The notes under the pieces are model-generated. The model ran no database searches and was not told the origin of the DNA. It was given only the letters and a program-made list of their open reading frames with translations. The position numbers and the translations under genes are program-made. Positions 16,057 through 25,235 of a DNA stretch of 64,000 nt are shown in pieces. Each line of letters opens with the position of its first letter. Position 1 is the stretch's first letter. Origin of the DNA: Mycobacterium sp. ENV421. GTDB taxonomy: Bacteria > Actinomycetota > Actinomycetes > Mycobacteriales > Mycobacteriaceae. The stretch lies in NCBI RefSeq assembly GCF_002887815.1, contig NZ_PDHO01000006.1, forward strand, positions 186,001 through 250,000, in the 5' to 3' direction.

Positions 16057-17043
16057 ATGATCGACTTCACGGGCCAATCAGTCATCGTGACCGGTGCCGG
16101 TCGTGGACTCGGCCGGTTGTACGCGCTCGACGTGGCCAGGCGGGGTGCGGCCGTCGTCGTCAATGACCTCGGTTCGACCATGCACGGGGACGGAGTGGAC
16201 TCGTCGGTCGCCGATTCGGTGGTCGAGGAGATCACCAGTTCCGGAGGACGCGCGGTCGCGTCATACGACTCGGTCGACACCGCGGCGGGTGGGGCGGCGA
16301 TCGTCGACGCGGCCATGACGTCGTTCGGCCGCCTCGATGCCGTCATCAGCAACGCGGGTATCTTCGGCAGCGTCGCCTTCGACGAGCTCTCGCAGGACGA
16401 TTGGACGCGAATGCTGCGGGTCCATCTCGATGGCGGCTTTCACCTGTCACAGCCTGCCTACCGGGTGATGAGGGCGGCCGGCGGTGGCCGCTTCGTGTTC
16501 ATCTCGTCCTCGGCGGGCGTCTTCGGCCAGCCGATGGAGGCGCACTATGCGGCAGCCAAGGCGGGTCTCATCGGTCTGTCGAATGTCATTGCGATCGAGG
16601 GGCAAGCGCACGGAATTCGCGCCAACTCCGTGCTCCCCACGGGGTTCTCCCGGATGGTGACCGAGACCGTCGGCGACGAGAAGTTTCTCGCCGAATCCGG
16701 CTTCATGCGCGCCATCAGACCGGAACTGGTGGTCCCGCTGGTGGCGTTCCTGGCGAGTACGGCGTGCACGTTCACCCATCGCAACTATTCGGCATGCGCG
16801 GGACGCTACGCGCGGGCGTTCATCGGGCTCAGTGAAGGGTGGCTGGCCGATGTCGGCACCGTGCCGTCAGCCGAAGACATCTCGGGCCATCTCGACCAGA
16901 TATCGGCCACCGAGAAGTTCATCGTGCCGGAGTCGATCGTCGACGAGGTCCTCGAGGTCTGTGATCGCCGCGGCATCAGTCCGATGCCGGGCGGCGCCGA
17001 CGTCGAGTTTCCGGAACCTCCGAAGACGATGTCCCGAAACTGA
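16057..17043 (+). CDS. Short-chain dehydrogenase/reductase
   Basis: A 328-residue SDR oxidoreductase. The cofactor motif is TGAGRGLG (residues 12-19), with VVVNDLG (Asp-ended second strand, as in NAD-preferring and multifunctional-enzyme-type SDRs), NAG near residue 99, and the catalytic Ser and YxxxK in SSSAGVFGQPMEAHYAAAK. It resembles the dehydrogenase domain of peroxisomal multifunctional enzyme type 2, which acts on hydroxyacyl-CoA or steroid-like substrates. It diverges from the VWA operon and shares a promoter box with it, so it is taken as part of the same pathway. It could oxidise a hydroxyl made by the P450. Confidence 0.9.
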   Translation: MIDFTGQSVIVTGAGRGLGRLYALDVARRGAAVVVNDLGSTMHGDGVDSSVADSVVEEITSSGGRAVASYDSVDTAAGGAAIVDAAMTSFGRLDAVISNAGIFGSVAFDELSQDDWTRMLRVHLDGGFHLSQPAYRVMRAAGGGRFVFISSSAGVFGQPMEAHYAAAKAGLIGLSNVIAIEGQAHGIRANSVLPTGFSRMVTETVGDEKFLAESGFMRAIRPELVVPLVAFLASTACTFTHRNYSACAGRYARAFIGLSEGWLADVGTVPSAEDISGHLDQISATEKFIVPESIVDEVLEVCDRRGISPMPGGADVEFPEPPKTMSRN

Positions 17044-17094
17044 TTCCACGACCGCGTCGTGCCGGCCGCACGCCCGCCGCTGTGGGCTGACGGC

Positions 17095-18165
17095 TCAGCA
17101 GATCCGCGGAAGTTGTTCGCCCAGTTCACGTTCGATCACCCGGGTGGTGCCGAACGCGGTGCGCCCGACCACCATGCCCGGATGGTCGGCAACCACCCGG
17201 CCGATGACAACCGCTCCCGCACCTTCGGGCCGGGAACGCATTGCCGCCAACACTGCATCGCTGTGCGCCGGGTCGACGAAAGCCACCAACTTGCCCTCGT
17301 TGGCAACCTGAAGCGGATCGAGCCCGAGGAAGCTGCAGGCCGACGACACCGCATCAGGAATCGGAATCCGGTGCTCGTCGAGTTCGACGCCGACACCGGC
17401 GGCGCGGGCGATCTCGACGGTCGAGGCGACCAGTCCCCCGCGGGTCGGATCACGCAGGGTATGTACGACGTTCGGGTCGGGCACCGCCGCCAGCATCGCC
17501 GCCACCAATAGATGTAGCGGCGCACTGTCGGTGACCACCGTCGTCCCGAAGTCGATTCCTTCGCGCACACTCATGATCGCCACGCCATGCTCACCGAGAT
17601 TGCCGGACACGACCACGTGGTCACCGGGACGGGCTTGCTCAGGCCCGATGCGGACGCCGTCGGGTATCACACCGACACCGGCGGTATTGACGAAAAGACC
17701 GTCCGCACTGCCTCTTCCGACGACCTTGGTATCGCCGGTCACGATGCCGACGCCCGCATCAGCGGCCGCCTTGCCCATCGTCTGAGCGACGGACCCGAGC
17801 ACCTCGAGCTCCAAACCCTCCTCGATGATGAAGCCGGCGGTCAACCCCAGCGGCTGAGCACCGCTCATCGCGAGGTCGTTGATCGTTCCATTGATCGCCA
17901 AGTCCCCGATGTTGCCGCCCGGAAAGAACAGCGGGTTGACCACATAAGAATCGGTGGTCAGGGCAATCCGCCCACCGGCAACGGCCAGCACCGCGGAGTC
18001 ACGAGCCGGGCCACCATCAGAGCCGAAGGCAGGCAGGAACAGATTCTCGATCAGCTCCTCGGACAGGATCCCGCCGCCGCCGTGGCCGAGCACAATGCGT
18101 TTGGTCTCCCGTAATGGCAACGGACACACCCAATCCGACGGATCGATACCCACCGAATTAGACAT
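17095..18165 (-). CDS. hypE: Hydrogenase expression/formation protein HypE (carbamoyl dehydratase)
   Basis: HypE takes the carbamoyl group made by HypF onto its C-terminal Cys and dehydrates it with ATP to a thiocyanate, the CN donor for the NiFe active site. The 356-residue protein has the PurM/AIR-synthase fold ([13 protein letters not shown] near residues 27-39; [19 protein letters not shown]) and ends in PRIC, the obligatory terminal Cys. Its ATG overlaps the end of hypD by eight bases. The hypF-C-D-E genes form one minus-strand unit. Confidence 0.97.
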   Translation of the reverse strand: MSNSVGIDPSDWVCPLPLRETKRIVLGHGGGGILSEELIENLFLPAFGSDGGPARDSAVLAVAGGRIALTTDSYVVNPLFFPGGNIGDLAINGTINDLAMSGAQPLGLTAGFIIEEGLELEVLGSVAQTMGKAAADAGVGIVTGDTKVVGRGSADGLFVNTAGVGVIPDGVRIGPEQARPGDHVVVSGNLGEHGVAIMSVREGIDFGTTVVTDSAPLHLLVAAMLAAVPDPNVVHTLRDPTRGGLVASTVEIARAAGVGVELDEHRIPIPDAVSSACSFLGLDPLQVANEGKLVAFVDPAHSDAVLAAMRSRPEGAGAVVIGRVVADHPGMVVGRTAFGTTRVIERELGEQLPRIC

Positions 18166-19258
18166 GAGCGGCCCCCAACCGCCGGAATTGGTAATACGCT
18201 GCGCACGCTCCCTCACTGGACACCATCGTGGCGCCCAGCGGGGTACGGGGCGTACAGCTGGTGCCGAATGCCGGGCACTCGTTGGGCTTGAGCAAGCCCT
18301 GCAGCACCTCCCCGGCGTGACACTCGGCGGACTCCTGTACCTGCAGGTGCCCCACGCCGAACTTGAGTTCGGCATCGAATTCGGCATAGCGCGGCGAGAG
18401 CGCCCACCCTGACTTCGGGATCATGCCGATCCCGCGCCACTGCCGATCGACCACGGTGAACACCTCGGCAAGCGTCTGTTGCGCCACCGTGTTGCCGGCG
18501 TCGCTGACCGCCCGCGGATAGGCGTTGCGCAGTTCGGCCTTGCCCGATTCGAGCTGATCGACCACCTGCCGCACGCCTTCGAGCAGGTCCAGCGGCTCGA
18601 ACCCGGTTACCACGATGGGTACGCCGAACTTCTCCACGAGCGGCCCGTACTCCGCGGTGCCCATCACGGTGCAGACATGGCCGGCGGCCAGGAACCCCTG
18701 CACCCGGTTGGTGGGCGAACTGAGGATCGCCGTCATCGCGGGAGGTACCAGAACGTGTGAGATGAGCACCGAAAAGTTGGTCAGGCCAAGCCGTTGGGCG
18801 TGCAGCACCGCCATGGCGTTGGCGGGGGCGGTGGTCTCGAACCCGACGCCGAAGAACACCACCTGCTTGTCAGGGTTGTCGGCGGCGATTCGGGTGGCGT
18901 CCAAGGGCGAGTAGACGATCCGGACATCACCACCGCGGGCGCGCACACTGAACAGGTCGTGGCGGCTACCGGGCACCCGCAGCATGTCGCCGAACGAACA
19001 GAAGATGACGTCGTCGCGGGCGGCTACCTCCAAGGCCCGATCGATCATCTCCAGCGGGGTGACGCACACCGGGCACCCCGGACCGTGAATGAACTCGACC
19101 GCACCGTCGAGCAGCTGATCGATGCCGTTCCGGATGATCGAATGCGTCTGCCCGCCACACACTTCCATGATCGTCCAGGGGCGACTGGCCTGGCGCCGGA
19201 TAGCGTCGACCAGAGTCCTGGCGGCGGCCGGATCGCGGAACTCGTCGAGATACTTCAT
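18158..19258 (-). CDS. hypD: Hydrogenase maturation protein HypD
   Basis: Scaffold for assembly of the Fe(CN)2CO unit together with HypC. The 366-residue protein shows the conserved Cys motifs CGGQTHSI (near 34-41), [10 protein letters not shown] (near 59-68) and GVGFETTAP. Near the C-terminus are the [4Fe-4S] cysteines, in [20 protein letters not shown] and GACAAYY. The ATG overlaps the hypC stop as ATGA. It is present once and looks intact. Confidence 0.97.
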   Translation of the reverse strand: MKYLDEFRDPAAARTLVDAIRRQASRPWTIMEVCGGQTHSIIRNGIDQLLDGAVEFIHGPGCPVCVTPLEMIDRALEVAARDDVIFCSFGDMLRVPGSRHDLFSVRARGGDVRIVYSPLDATRIAADNPDKQVVFFGVGFETTAPANAMAVLHAQRLGLTNFSVLISHVLVPPAMTAILSSPTNRVQGFLAAGHVCTVMGTAEYGPLVEKFGVPIVVTGFEPLDLLEGVRQVVDQLESGKAELRNAYPRAVSDAGNTVAQQTLAEVFTVVDRQWRGIGMIPKSGWALSPRYAEFDAELKFGVGHLQVQESAECHAGEVLQGLLKPNECPAFGTSCTPRTPLGATMVSSEGACAAYYQFRRLGAAHV

Positions 19259-19530
19259 GCCGGCCCCCGCCTGCCCTGCCCCTCGGCGCCACCGAGTTCC
19301 TCGTCGAGCACGCCGAGTTCTCGGAACATCCGCAACGTTTCGTTGGCCGAGTCCTCATCGAGTCGGGTGATCGCGAAACCCGCATGGACGATGGTGTATT
19401 CGCCGATCTCCATGTCGGGCAGATATGCCAGGCACACGGTTTTGGTGGTTCCGCCGAAGTCGACGGTCGACATCCGAGTGCCGGCCTCCTCCCACATTTC
19501 GATCACCTTGCCGGGGATTCCGAGGCACAT
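19255..19530 (-). CDS. hypC: Hydrogenase assembly chaperone HypC
   Basis: A 91-residue chaperone that carries the Fe(CN)2CO group from HypD to the large subunit. It starts [11 protein letters not shown]; the Cys at position 2, exposed after Met removal, is the ligand. The OB-fold core has [22 protein letters not shown], the standard closing motif. The charged C-terminal 20 residues are variable. AAAGGAAC precedes the ATG. The gene begins 28 bases inside the end of hypF and overlaps hypD by ATGA. Confidence 0.96.
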   Translation of the reverse strand: MCLGIPGKVIEMWEEAGTRMSTVDFGGTTKTVCLAYLPDMEIGEYTIVHAGFAITRLDEDSANETLRMFRELGVLDEELGGAEGQGRRGPA

Positions 19531-21833
19531 ACGCCGTTCCTTTCCGATACAGCCGAGGCGCGCCCATCGGCGAGCGTCGCGGCGGCGATGGTGGCCTGGC
19601 CCAGCGCCAGCCCACCGTCATTGCACGGCACGACCCGGTGACTTAGCACCTCGAAGCCGCCCGCGGTGAGGACCTGCCGCAGGCCCTGCAGCACAAGGCG
19701 ATTGGCGAACACGCCGCCAGTCAGTCCGATGACCGAAATCCCCACCGCACGAGCGCATTCGGCGGTTGCCATCGCGGTCGCGCGGATCACCGCGTCGTGG
19801 AAGCCGGCGGCCAGGTCAGCAGCCGGTGTACCGCGCCGCAGCCCCTCGACGATCCCCGTGATCAGCGGTGCGGGGTCCAGCACACCATCGGCGACGCGGA
19901 TGTCCAACGGACTCGCGTCGCCCCGGCGAGCCAGGTGCTCGAGCTCCACCGCCGCCTGGCCTTCATAGCTGACCTGCTGGCAGACGCCGAGCAGGCTGGA
20001 CACCGCGTCGAAGAGCCGCCCCATGCTGGTGGTGGGGACGCAGCCGAGGCCGCGCGGGATCTGCTGGCGCAGGATGTGCAGCGACCTCTCGTCGAGCGCC
20101 GCCACCGACGGCAGGTCGCCGGCCCACTCGATACCGGCCCGGTGCAGTAGATCCAGAGCGATCCGGGCGGGATTGCGCACGGCACCGTCACCGCCGGGCA
20201 GCGCGAACGGTCGAAGGTGACCCACCCGGGTGAAGCGGGCGGCGTCGGTGATCGCCAGCAGTTCGCCGCCCCAGATGGTGCCGTCGGTGCCGTAGCCCGT
20301 GCCGTCGTAGGCGACCGCGATGACCGGCGTACCCAGCCGTCGGTGTTCGGCGAGCAGTGAGACAGCGTGGGCGTGATGGTGCTGGACGGCGAGGACGGGC
20401 CGGCCCTCGGCGTAGCGCCGCGCCCACGCGGTGGTGGCGTACCCGGGGTGCAGGTCACAGGCGATCACGTCCGGGGTGCGATCGGTCATGAACGCCAGAT
20501 GCTCCAGCGCCGCCTCGAAGCAGCCCTGGGTCCGCGGGTCGGCCATATCGCCCAGATGGGCGGACATGTGGGCGTGGCCGTCCGCGCCCACCAGACAGAA
20601 AGTGGTTTTCAGGTCGCCGCCGGTGGCGAGGATGACCCGCTCCGGCAGCGGGCCGGGCACCGACACCGGCAGCGGGGCGTATCCGCGCGAGCGTCGCAGC
20701 GGCACGTGCGCGCCGCGGTCGTCGATCATCACCACCGAGTCCTCGCACGGCACGTGGATGGGCCGGTCATGGGTGAGCACGGCGTCGGCGAGCCCATCGA
20801 TCCAGCCGAGATCGTCATCGCGGAACACGATGGGTGACCCGCCGCGGTTCGCCGACGTCATCACCAGCGGGACACGGCCCAGCCGATCGAACAACTGGTG
20901 GTGCACCGGTGAGTAGGCAAGCATCACACCGACGTCGGTCAAGCCCGGAGCAACACCGTCGACCACCGTCCCCGGCCGGCTGCCGACCAGCACGATGGGT
21001 GCCGACGGCGCGGTCAGCGCGGTGGACACCGCGTCGTCGAGCACGGCGATCTCGCCGGCGCCGGCCAGGTCGGCGACCATCACCGCGAACGGCTTGGCCG
21101 GCCGGTTCTTGCGGCGGCGCAGTTCGGCGACGGCGGCGGCATCGTCGGCTCGGCAGGCCAGATGGAAGCCGCCGATCCCCTTGACCGCGACGATAAGTCC
21201 GGCCCGCAGCGCAGCCACCGCCGCACCGATCGGATCGTCGGTGTTCGGCGAACCGTCGGCGGACCGCCACGTCAGCCGAGGCCCGCACTCCGGGCAGGCG
21301 ATGGTCTGCGCGTGATAGCGGCGATCCAGCGGATCGTGGTACTCGGCGTCGCATGCCTCGCACATCGGGAAACCGGCCATCGTGGTCGCGGGCCGGTCGT
21401 AGGGCAGATCGGTGATCACGGTGTAGCGCGGTCCGCAGTTGGTGCAGGTGATGAACGGGTGCCTGTAGCGGCGGTCGGCCGTGTCCCGCATTTCGCGCAG
21501 ACAGTCCGCGCACACCGCGATGTCGGGCGGAACCAGGGTGCGCGACTCGTCGCCGTCGCGACTGCCGACTATGTCAAAGCGGTTGTCGCCGTTGAGGTCG
21601 ACCCGGGTGATGCGGACATTGTCGATGCGTGCCATCGGCGGCGGTCGCAGGCGCAGCGCCGTGACAGCGGCCTCGACATCACCTGGCGGCCCTTCGAACT
21701 CGCAGTGCACCGACCCCGCGTCGTTGTAGACCAGACCGCCCAGCCTGAATTCGGCGGCGATCCGTGCGACAGCCGGGCGGAACCCGACGCCCTGCACCAC
21801 ACCGGTGATGTGAAGACGCACCCGCACGTTCAT
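19503..21833 (-). CDS. hypF: Carbamoyltransferase HypF
   Basis: Makes the carbamoyl-adenylate used for the cyanide ligands of the hydrogenase active site. All four expected modules are seen in the 776 residues. First is an N-terminal acylphosphatase domain (GVVQGVGFRPAVARIA). Then come two zinc fingers (CADCLREM with CTNCGPRY; CEACDAEYHDP with CPECGPRL), a YrdC-like domain (about 200-385), and a Kae1-like carbamoyltransferase domain with the metal motif QHHHAHAVSLLAEH. The end, PCNDGGLALGQA, is typical. The start is preceded by GAGGTGACGG. A short coupled open frame lies just upstream (21849-21884). Confidence 0.97.
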   Translation of the reverse strand: MNVRVRLHITGVVQGVGFRPAVARIAAEFRLGGLVYNDAGSVHCEFEGPPGDVEAAVTALRLRPPPMARIDNVRITRVDLNGDNRFDIVGSRDGDESRTLVPPDIAVCADCLREMRDTADRRYRHPFITCTNCGPRYTVITDLPYDRPATTMAGFPMCEACDAEYHDPLDRRYHAQTIACPECGPRLTWRSADGSPNTDDPIGAAVAALRAGLIVAVKGIGGFHLACRADDAAAVAELRRRKNRPAKPFAVMVADLAGAGEIAVLDDAVSTALTAPSAPIVLVGSRPGTVVDGVAPGLTDVGVMLAYSPVHHQLFDRLGRVPLVMTSANRGGSPIVFRDDDLGWIDGLADAVLTHDRPIHVPCEDSVVMIDDRGAHVPLRRSRGYAPLPVSVPGPLPERVILATGGDLKTTFCLVGADGHAHMSAHLGDMADPRTQGCFEAALEHLAFMTDRTPDVIACDLHPGYATTAWARRYAEGRPVLAVQHHHAHAVSLLAEHRRLGTPVIAVAYDGTGYGTDGTIWGGELLAITDAARFTRVGHLRPFALPGGDGAVRNPARIALDLLHRAGIEWAGDLPSVAALDERSLHILRQQIPRGLGCVPTTSMGRLFDAVSSLLGVCQQVSYEGQAAVELEHLARRGDASPLDIRVADGVLDPAPLITGIVEGLRRGTPAADLAAGFHDAVIRATAMATAECARAVGISVIGLTGGVFANRLVLQGLRQVLTAGGFEVLSHRVVPCNDGGLALGQATIAAATLADGRASAVSERNGVCASESPAR

Positions 21834-21848
21834 CGGGTCACCGTCACC

Positions 21849-21884
21849 TCAGTCGACCGATCGCGGGCGCACGTAGATGCTCAT
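21849..21884 (-). CDS. Putative 11-residue leader peptide before hypF
   Basis: ATG at 21884 is preceded by AGGAGGTT, the strongest Shine-Dalgarno sequence in this area, and opens an 11-codon frame reading MSIYVRPRSVD. It stops 15 bases before the hypF ATG and its end overlaps the hypF ribosome binding site. It could couple or tune hypF translation. No homologue is known to me, and it may be an accidental frame. Confidence 0.4.
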   Translation of the reverse strand: MSIYVRPRSVD

Positions 21885-22084
21885 GAACCTCCTGAGCAGA
21901 AGACGGCCACCCGCAGTTGGGCTGTTCGCGGGCAGTCATCCCACGCTAGTCCCGCGGTAGGCCGACCACAATCAGAATTCCGCGGCGAAAGTCGGCGTTT
22001 TTACGGCCGAAATACCCTCGGCCGGTGCTGTCTACGCGCTGTAGGGTGCAGGCCTGCCCAATGGGGAGGACGGAAAATCCCACA

Positions 22085-22420
22085 GTGCACGAATTGTCGT
22101 TGTGCCACGCGATCGCCGGGGTGGTGAGGCCGTACGCGGACGGCCGCCGCATCGATGTGGTGCGGGTCCAGATCGGGGCGCTGCGGCAGGTGGTTCCGGA
22201 GTCGCTGTCGTTCTGCTGGACGATGGTCCGCGAACACGAAAGCATGCCCGAGGCGGAGTTGGAGCTCGAGTTCGTCGCTGCCGAGGTGGACTGCCGCAGC
22301 TGCGGCGAGCATTCCGAGATCTCGTCCCGGTTCTCGGTGTGCTGCCCGGAGTGCGAAAGTTCCGATGTCGAGGTGGTGCGAGGCACCGAGTTCCTGGTCA
22401 CCTCGGTCGACGTGACGTAA
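22085..22420 (+). CDS. hypA: Hydrogenase nickel incorporation protein HypA
   Basis: A 111-residue metallochaperone delivering nickel with HypB. It starts (GTG) MHELSLCHAIAG; His2 is the nickel ligand. The zinc site is CRSCGE (about 70-75) paired with CCPECES (about 86-92). The open frame continues upstream to 22025, but only the MHEL start fits the family. It lies 24 bases before hypB and is divergent from hypF, with a 251-base control region between them. Confidence 0.95.
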   Translation: MHELSLCHAIAGVVRPYADGRRIDVVRVQIGALRQVVPESLSFCWTMVREHESMPEAELELEFVAAEVDCRSCGEHSEISSRFSVCCPECESSDVEVVRGTEFLVTSVDVT

Positions 22421-22443
22421 GCGGATAGCGAAAGGCATTCGAC

Positions 22444-23211
22444 ATGGGTAGGTTTCACCGCCACGACGACGGCACGGTGCACGACCACGACCACGACCAC
22501 GACCACGGTGATCACAGTGGTTATGCGACCGGCTCCCAGCGGATCGAGGTACTCGAGCACATCTTCGCCGAGAACGATACGAGAGCCGATATCAACCGGA
22601 GAGCCTTCGAGAGCAACGGCATCCGCGCATTGAACCTGATGAGCTCGCCCGGCTCTGGCAAGACCACGGTGCTCGCCGCCACCCTCGACGAGCTCGCCGG
22701 AGATCTCGCCGCCGGCGTGATCGAAGGTGATATCGCCACCGACCTCGACGCCGCCAAGCTCGCCGGCCGGGGCGCGCAGATCTCGTTGCTCAACACCAAC
22801 AACGGTTTCGGCGGTGAATGCCACCTCGACGCCCCGATGGTCAATCGCGCCCTGCAGGGCCTGGACCTTCCCGCGCTGGACCTGGTGATCATCGAGAACG
22901 TGGGGAATCTGGTGTGCCCCGCCGAGTTCGACGTCGGCGAACACGCCAAAGCGATGGTGTACTCGGTGACCGAGGGCGAGGACAAACCGCTGAAATACCC
23001 GGTGATGTTCCGCTCCGTCGATGTCGTGCTGCTGAACAAGATCGACCTGGTGCCCCATCTGGATACCGATGTCGACACCTACATTTCGCGGGTCCGTGAG
23101 GTCAACCCGACGGCGACGATCCTGCCGGTGAGTGCACGCACCGGCGAGGGCATGGCGGCCTGGTTCGAGTGGCTTCGCCGCTTTGCGTCCGGGGCGGCCA
23201 CCGCACCCTGA
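22444..23211 (+). CDS. hypB: Hydrogenase nickel incorporation GTPase HypB
   Basis: A 255-residue SIMIBI-class GTPase that drives nickel insertion. The first 25 residues are His- and Asp-rich (six HD pairs), a nickel-storing tail like that of other HypB proteins. Walker A is SSPGSGKTT near residue 68, with the IENVGNLVCPAEFDVGE switch/metal loop and NKIDL as the base-recognition motif. The CACGACCAC tandem repeats at 22486-22506 are simply this coding tail. It ends 12 bases before the convergent hydrogenase-operon gene. Confidence 0.96.
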   Translation: MGRFHRHDDGTVHDHDHDHDHGDHSGYATGSQRIEVLEHIFAENDTRADINRRAFESNGIRALNLMSSPGSGKTTVLAATLDELAGDLAAGVIEGDIATDLDAAKLAGRGAQISLLNTNNGFGGECHLDAPMVNRALQGLDLPALDLVIIENVGNLVCPAEFDVGEHAKAMVYSVTEGEDKPLKYPVMFRSVDVVLLNKIDLVPHLDTDVDTYISRVREVNPTATILPVSARTGEGMAAWFEWLRRFASGAATAP

Positions 23212-23223
23212 GCGGACACGCGA

Positions 23224-24060
23224 TCACGCGATTAGCCCCAGCAGGCCGGGATCGAACGTTGCCCGCGCGGAAACGGACGTCGCTGCAGCCGAAACCACCA
23301 AAGCGGCGTCATCCTCGTATCCCTTGGGGAAGACGATCTCCGCGCTGTCCGGGTCTTCGCGATGTGCCATCAGCCAGTCGTACAGCAGCCAGTCCACCGC
23401 ACAGCTCACTGTCAACGGATCGGCAGCCGGGGAACGTGCCGCCGTGACCAACGCCTGTAATGCGTCGCGATGTTCCTTGCGCGCGGCATCCTTGTTGACC
23501 CCTGAGCTGTCGAAGAACAGCATCGCCAAAGTGAGCGGAAAACGTTGGCCCGCTTCGGTACGGACCACCCAGCGGCCGCCCTTCCATGGCGCGTCCGGAT
23601 CGACGTGGTGGAATTCGCCGAAGCCACCGATGACGCCGATGGACGGATCGTCGAGTTCACCGTCGAACGGCGCGGGTCCGAGCAGGTCCAGCGGAAGGCG
23701 CGCCCGGATCGAGAACAAGGCGGCCGTGCCGACGATCTTTCCGGCCCGCAGATCAACACCGAATCCGGTCAACTCCTGTGCCGCCGCGAATTCGAGGCAC
23801 AACCGGTCGAGGGTTCGGTACAGCTCGACAAGGCCGTCACGTTCGTCGGCATCGGCGGGTGGCCGCCCACCCCCCAAGATCTCACCGAAGCGGCCTGCGG
23901 CGATGATGAGCGCATCGTCGAGCGCTTCGAGGTGGGTGGCCATCAGCCGGTCTGGTTCGTCGTCGACGGCGACCAGGGCCTGCAGCGACGTCGGGCTGCC
24001 GGTCGGTGTCGACCAGTAGAACCCGATCTGGTCGTCTCCCTGGATGATTCGCGGTCTCAC
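23224..24060 (-). CDS. Uncharacterised protein at the end of the hydrogenase operon
   Basis: A 278-residue soluble protein with no family I can name. It is acidic and mostly helical, with a central beta-rich part (GELDDPSIGVIGGFGEFHHVDPDAPWKGGRWVV). No Cys-pair or nucleotide motif is visible. GTG at 24060 overlaps the stop of the NHL-protein gene as GTGA, so it is the last translated member of the huc transcript. The open frame runs 38 codons further up inside the neighbour; that part is not counted. Its conserved coupling suggests a role in Huc maturation or complex assembly; that is inference. Confidence 0.75.
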   Translation of the reverse strand: MRPRIIQGDDQIGFYWSTPTGSPTSLQALVAVDDEPDRLMATHLEALDDALIIAAGRFGEILGGGRPPADADERDGLVELYRTLDRLCLEFAAAQELTGFGVDLRAGKIVGTAALFSIRARLPLDLLGPAPFDGELDDPSIGVIGGFGEFHHVDPDAPWKGGRWVVRTEAGQRFPLTLAMLFFDSSGVNKDAARKEHRDALQALVTAARSPAADPLTVSCAVDWLLYDWLMAHREDPDSAEIVFPKGYEDDAALVVSAAATSVSARATFDPGLLGLIA

Positions 24061-25235
24061 GTCCGCCGCCAGATCATCACCCGGTTGTTGCCGGAGTCGG
24101 CGACCGCCAGCATGTCCCCACGCAGCGACAGGCCGTACGGCCAGCAGAGCGTGTTGCGCTGCACCGAGGTCCACCGATTCTCGCCGTTGGAGCCGAAATC
24201 CGGTTGGGCCAGCACGTGATCGGCGCCGCGGCCATCGTCAGGCATGCCGTCCCACAGCAGAATCCGGTTGTTGGCGGTATCAGCCACGGCCAGCCGCTCG
24301 CGATCCAGGCACGCCGCATAGGGGAAGCGCAACCGGTCCGAAGTGTGCGGTCCATAGGGCCATTCGAGCGCGCTGGTGAAATCCGGCTGGCCGAGCACGG
24401 AATCGGCGTCCCGGTCGGCCTCCGGCGGGGGCGACCACCCCAGCAGCCGGTGATCGCCGGCGTCGGCGACCAGCAGCAGGTCGTCGCGACCGGTGATGTC
24501 GTGGGGCCAGCGGAACGTGGCCGGACCGACGGCACCGCCCCGGTTCTCCTCCCGCGTCGCCGCGTCGGGCTGACCCAGCACGACATCTGCCGGCTGATCA
24601 GCCTCGGGTATCCCGTTGCGCCACCCGAGAACTCGGCGATTGCCGGTGTCGGCAACCCAGAAGGCCCGGCCGACCATTCCGATTCCGAACGGCCAATACA
24701 GGGTCGACGCCGAGCATTCACCGCCGCGGTTCTCCACCACGGAGGCAGCATCGGGCTGGCCGAGCACGAGGTCGGGCGCCACGTCACTCGTCTGCGGCAC
24801 GGTGTTCCACACCAGGATCCGGTGATGCCAGGCATCGGCGACGACGAGCCGGCCGTCGTGCACCAGAACCCCGGTCGGCAGGTTCATTCCGCGTTCCGGA
24901 CCGCGACCGCCGGCCGCGCGGCCCTCCGACTCGCCGTCCGGTTGTCCGAGCACGACATCGGCAGGTTGCTCGTCGTCGTCGGGTATGCCGTGCCAGATCA
25001 GGACGCGATGGTTTCCCGAGTCGGCCACCACCAGGTGGCGGTCGCCGAGAAACACGCCACGCGGCGAATACATCCAGGACAGAGACGGTTTCGCCGGCGG
25101 AAGTGCCAGGCCGCCGGGTGCCGGCGCGCCCAGCCACAGCGCGGGTGACCAGCCGCCGGTGCGATCGACATCGGGTATCACGTCGACGCGGGTGCCCAGT
25201 CCGCTCACGTTGTGCCGGACGGTGTAGCGGCTCAT
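24057..25235 (-). CDS. NHL-repeat beta-propeller protein of the hydrogenase operon
   Basis: A 392-residue protein made of about six propeller blades. Five blades repeat the phrase VLGQPD (once VLAQPD), followed by a tryptophan-proline turn (WPFGI, WPHDI, WPYGL) and a strand ending VADxxNxRVLxW (for example VVADSGNHRVLIWHG). This is the NHL-repeat pattern. There is no signal peptide, so it is predicted to be cytoplasmic. It may be a protein-binding scaffold for hydrogenase subunits or the Rieske/NifU protein. ATG at 25235 overlaps the previous stop as ATGA. Confidence 0.8.
   Translation of the reverse strand: MSRYTVRHNVSGLGTRVDVIPDVDRTGGWSPALWLGAPAPGGLALPPAKPSLSWMYSPRGVFLGDRHLVVADSGNHRVLIWHGIPDDDEQPADVVLGQPDGESEGRAAGGRGPERGMNLPTGVLVHDGRLVVADAWHHRILVWNTVPQTSDVAPDLVLGQPDAASVVENRGGECSASTLYWPFGIGMVGRAFWVADTGNRRVLGWRNGIPEADQPADVVLGQPDAATREENRGGAVGPATFRWPHDITGRDDLLLVADAGDHRLLGWSPPPEADRDADSVLGQPDFTSALEWPYGPHTSDRLRFPYAACLDRERLAVADTANNRILLWDGMPDDGRGADHVLAQPDFGSNGENRWTSVQRNTLCWPYGLSLRGDMLAVADSGNNRVMIWRRT

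Noticed and set aside
17044..17094. CACGAC-CGC-GTCGTG hairpin as terminator
   Set aside because: A 6-bp stem without T run is too weak to claim, although its position between convergent genes is suitable.
22000..22030. Repeated CGGCCG as an operator or terminator
   Set aside because: Each copy is only a 6-bp palindrome, common at this GC content; spacing and position give no further support.
22480..22510. CACGACCAC tandem repeat as a possible satellite
   Set aside because: It encodes the His-Asp tail of HypB and needs no other explanation.
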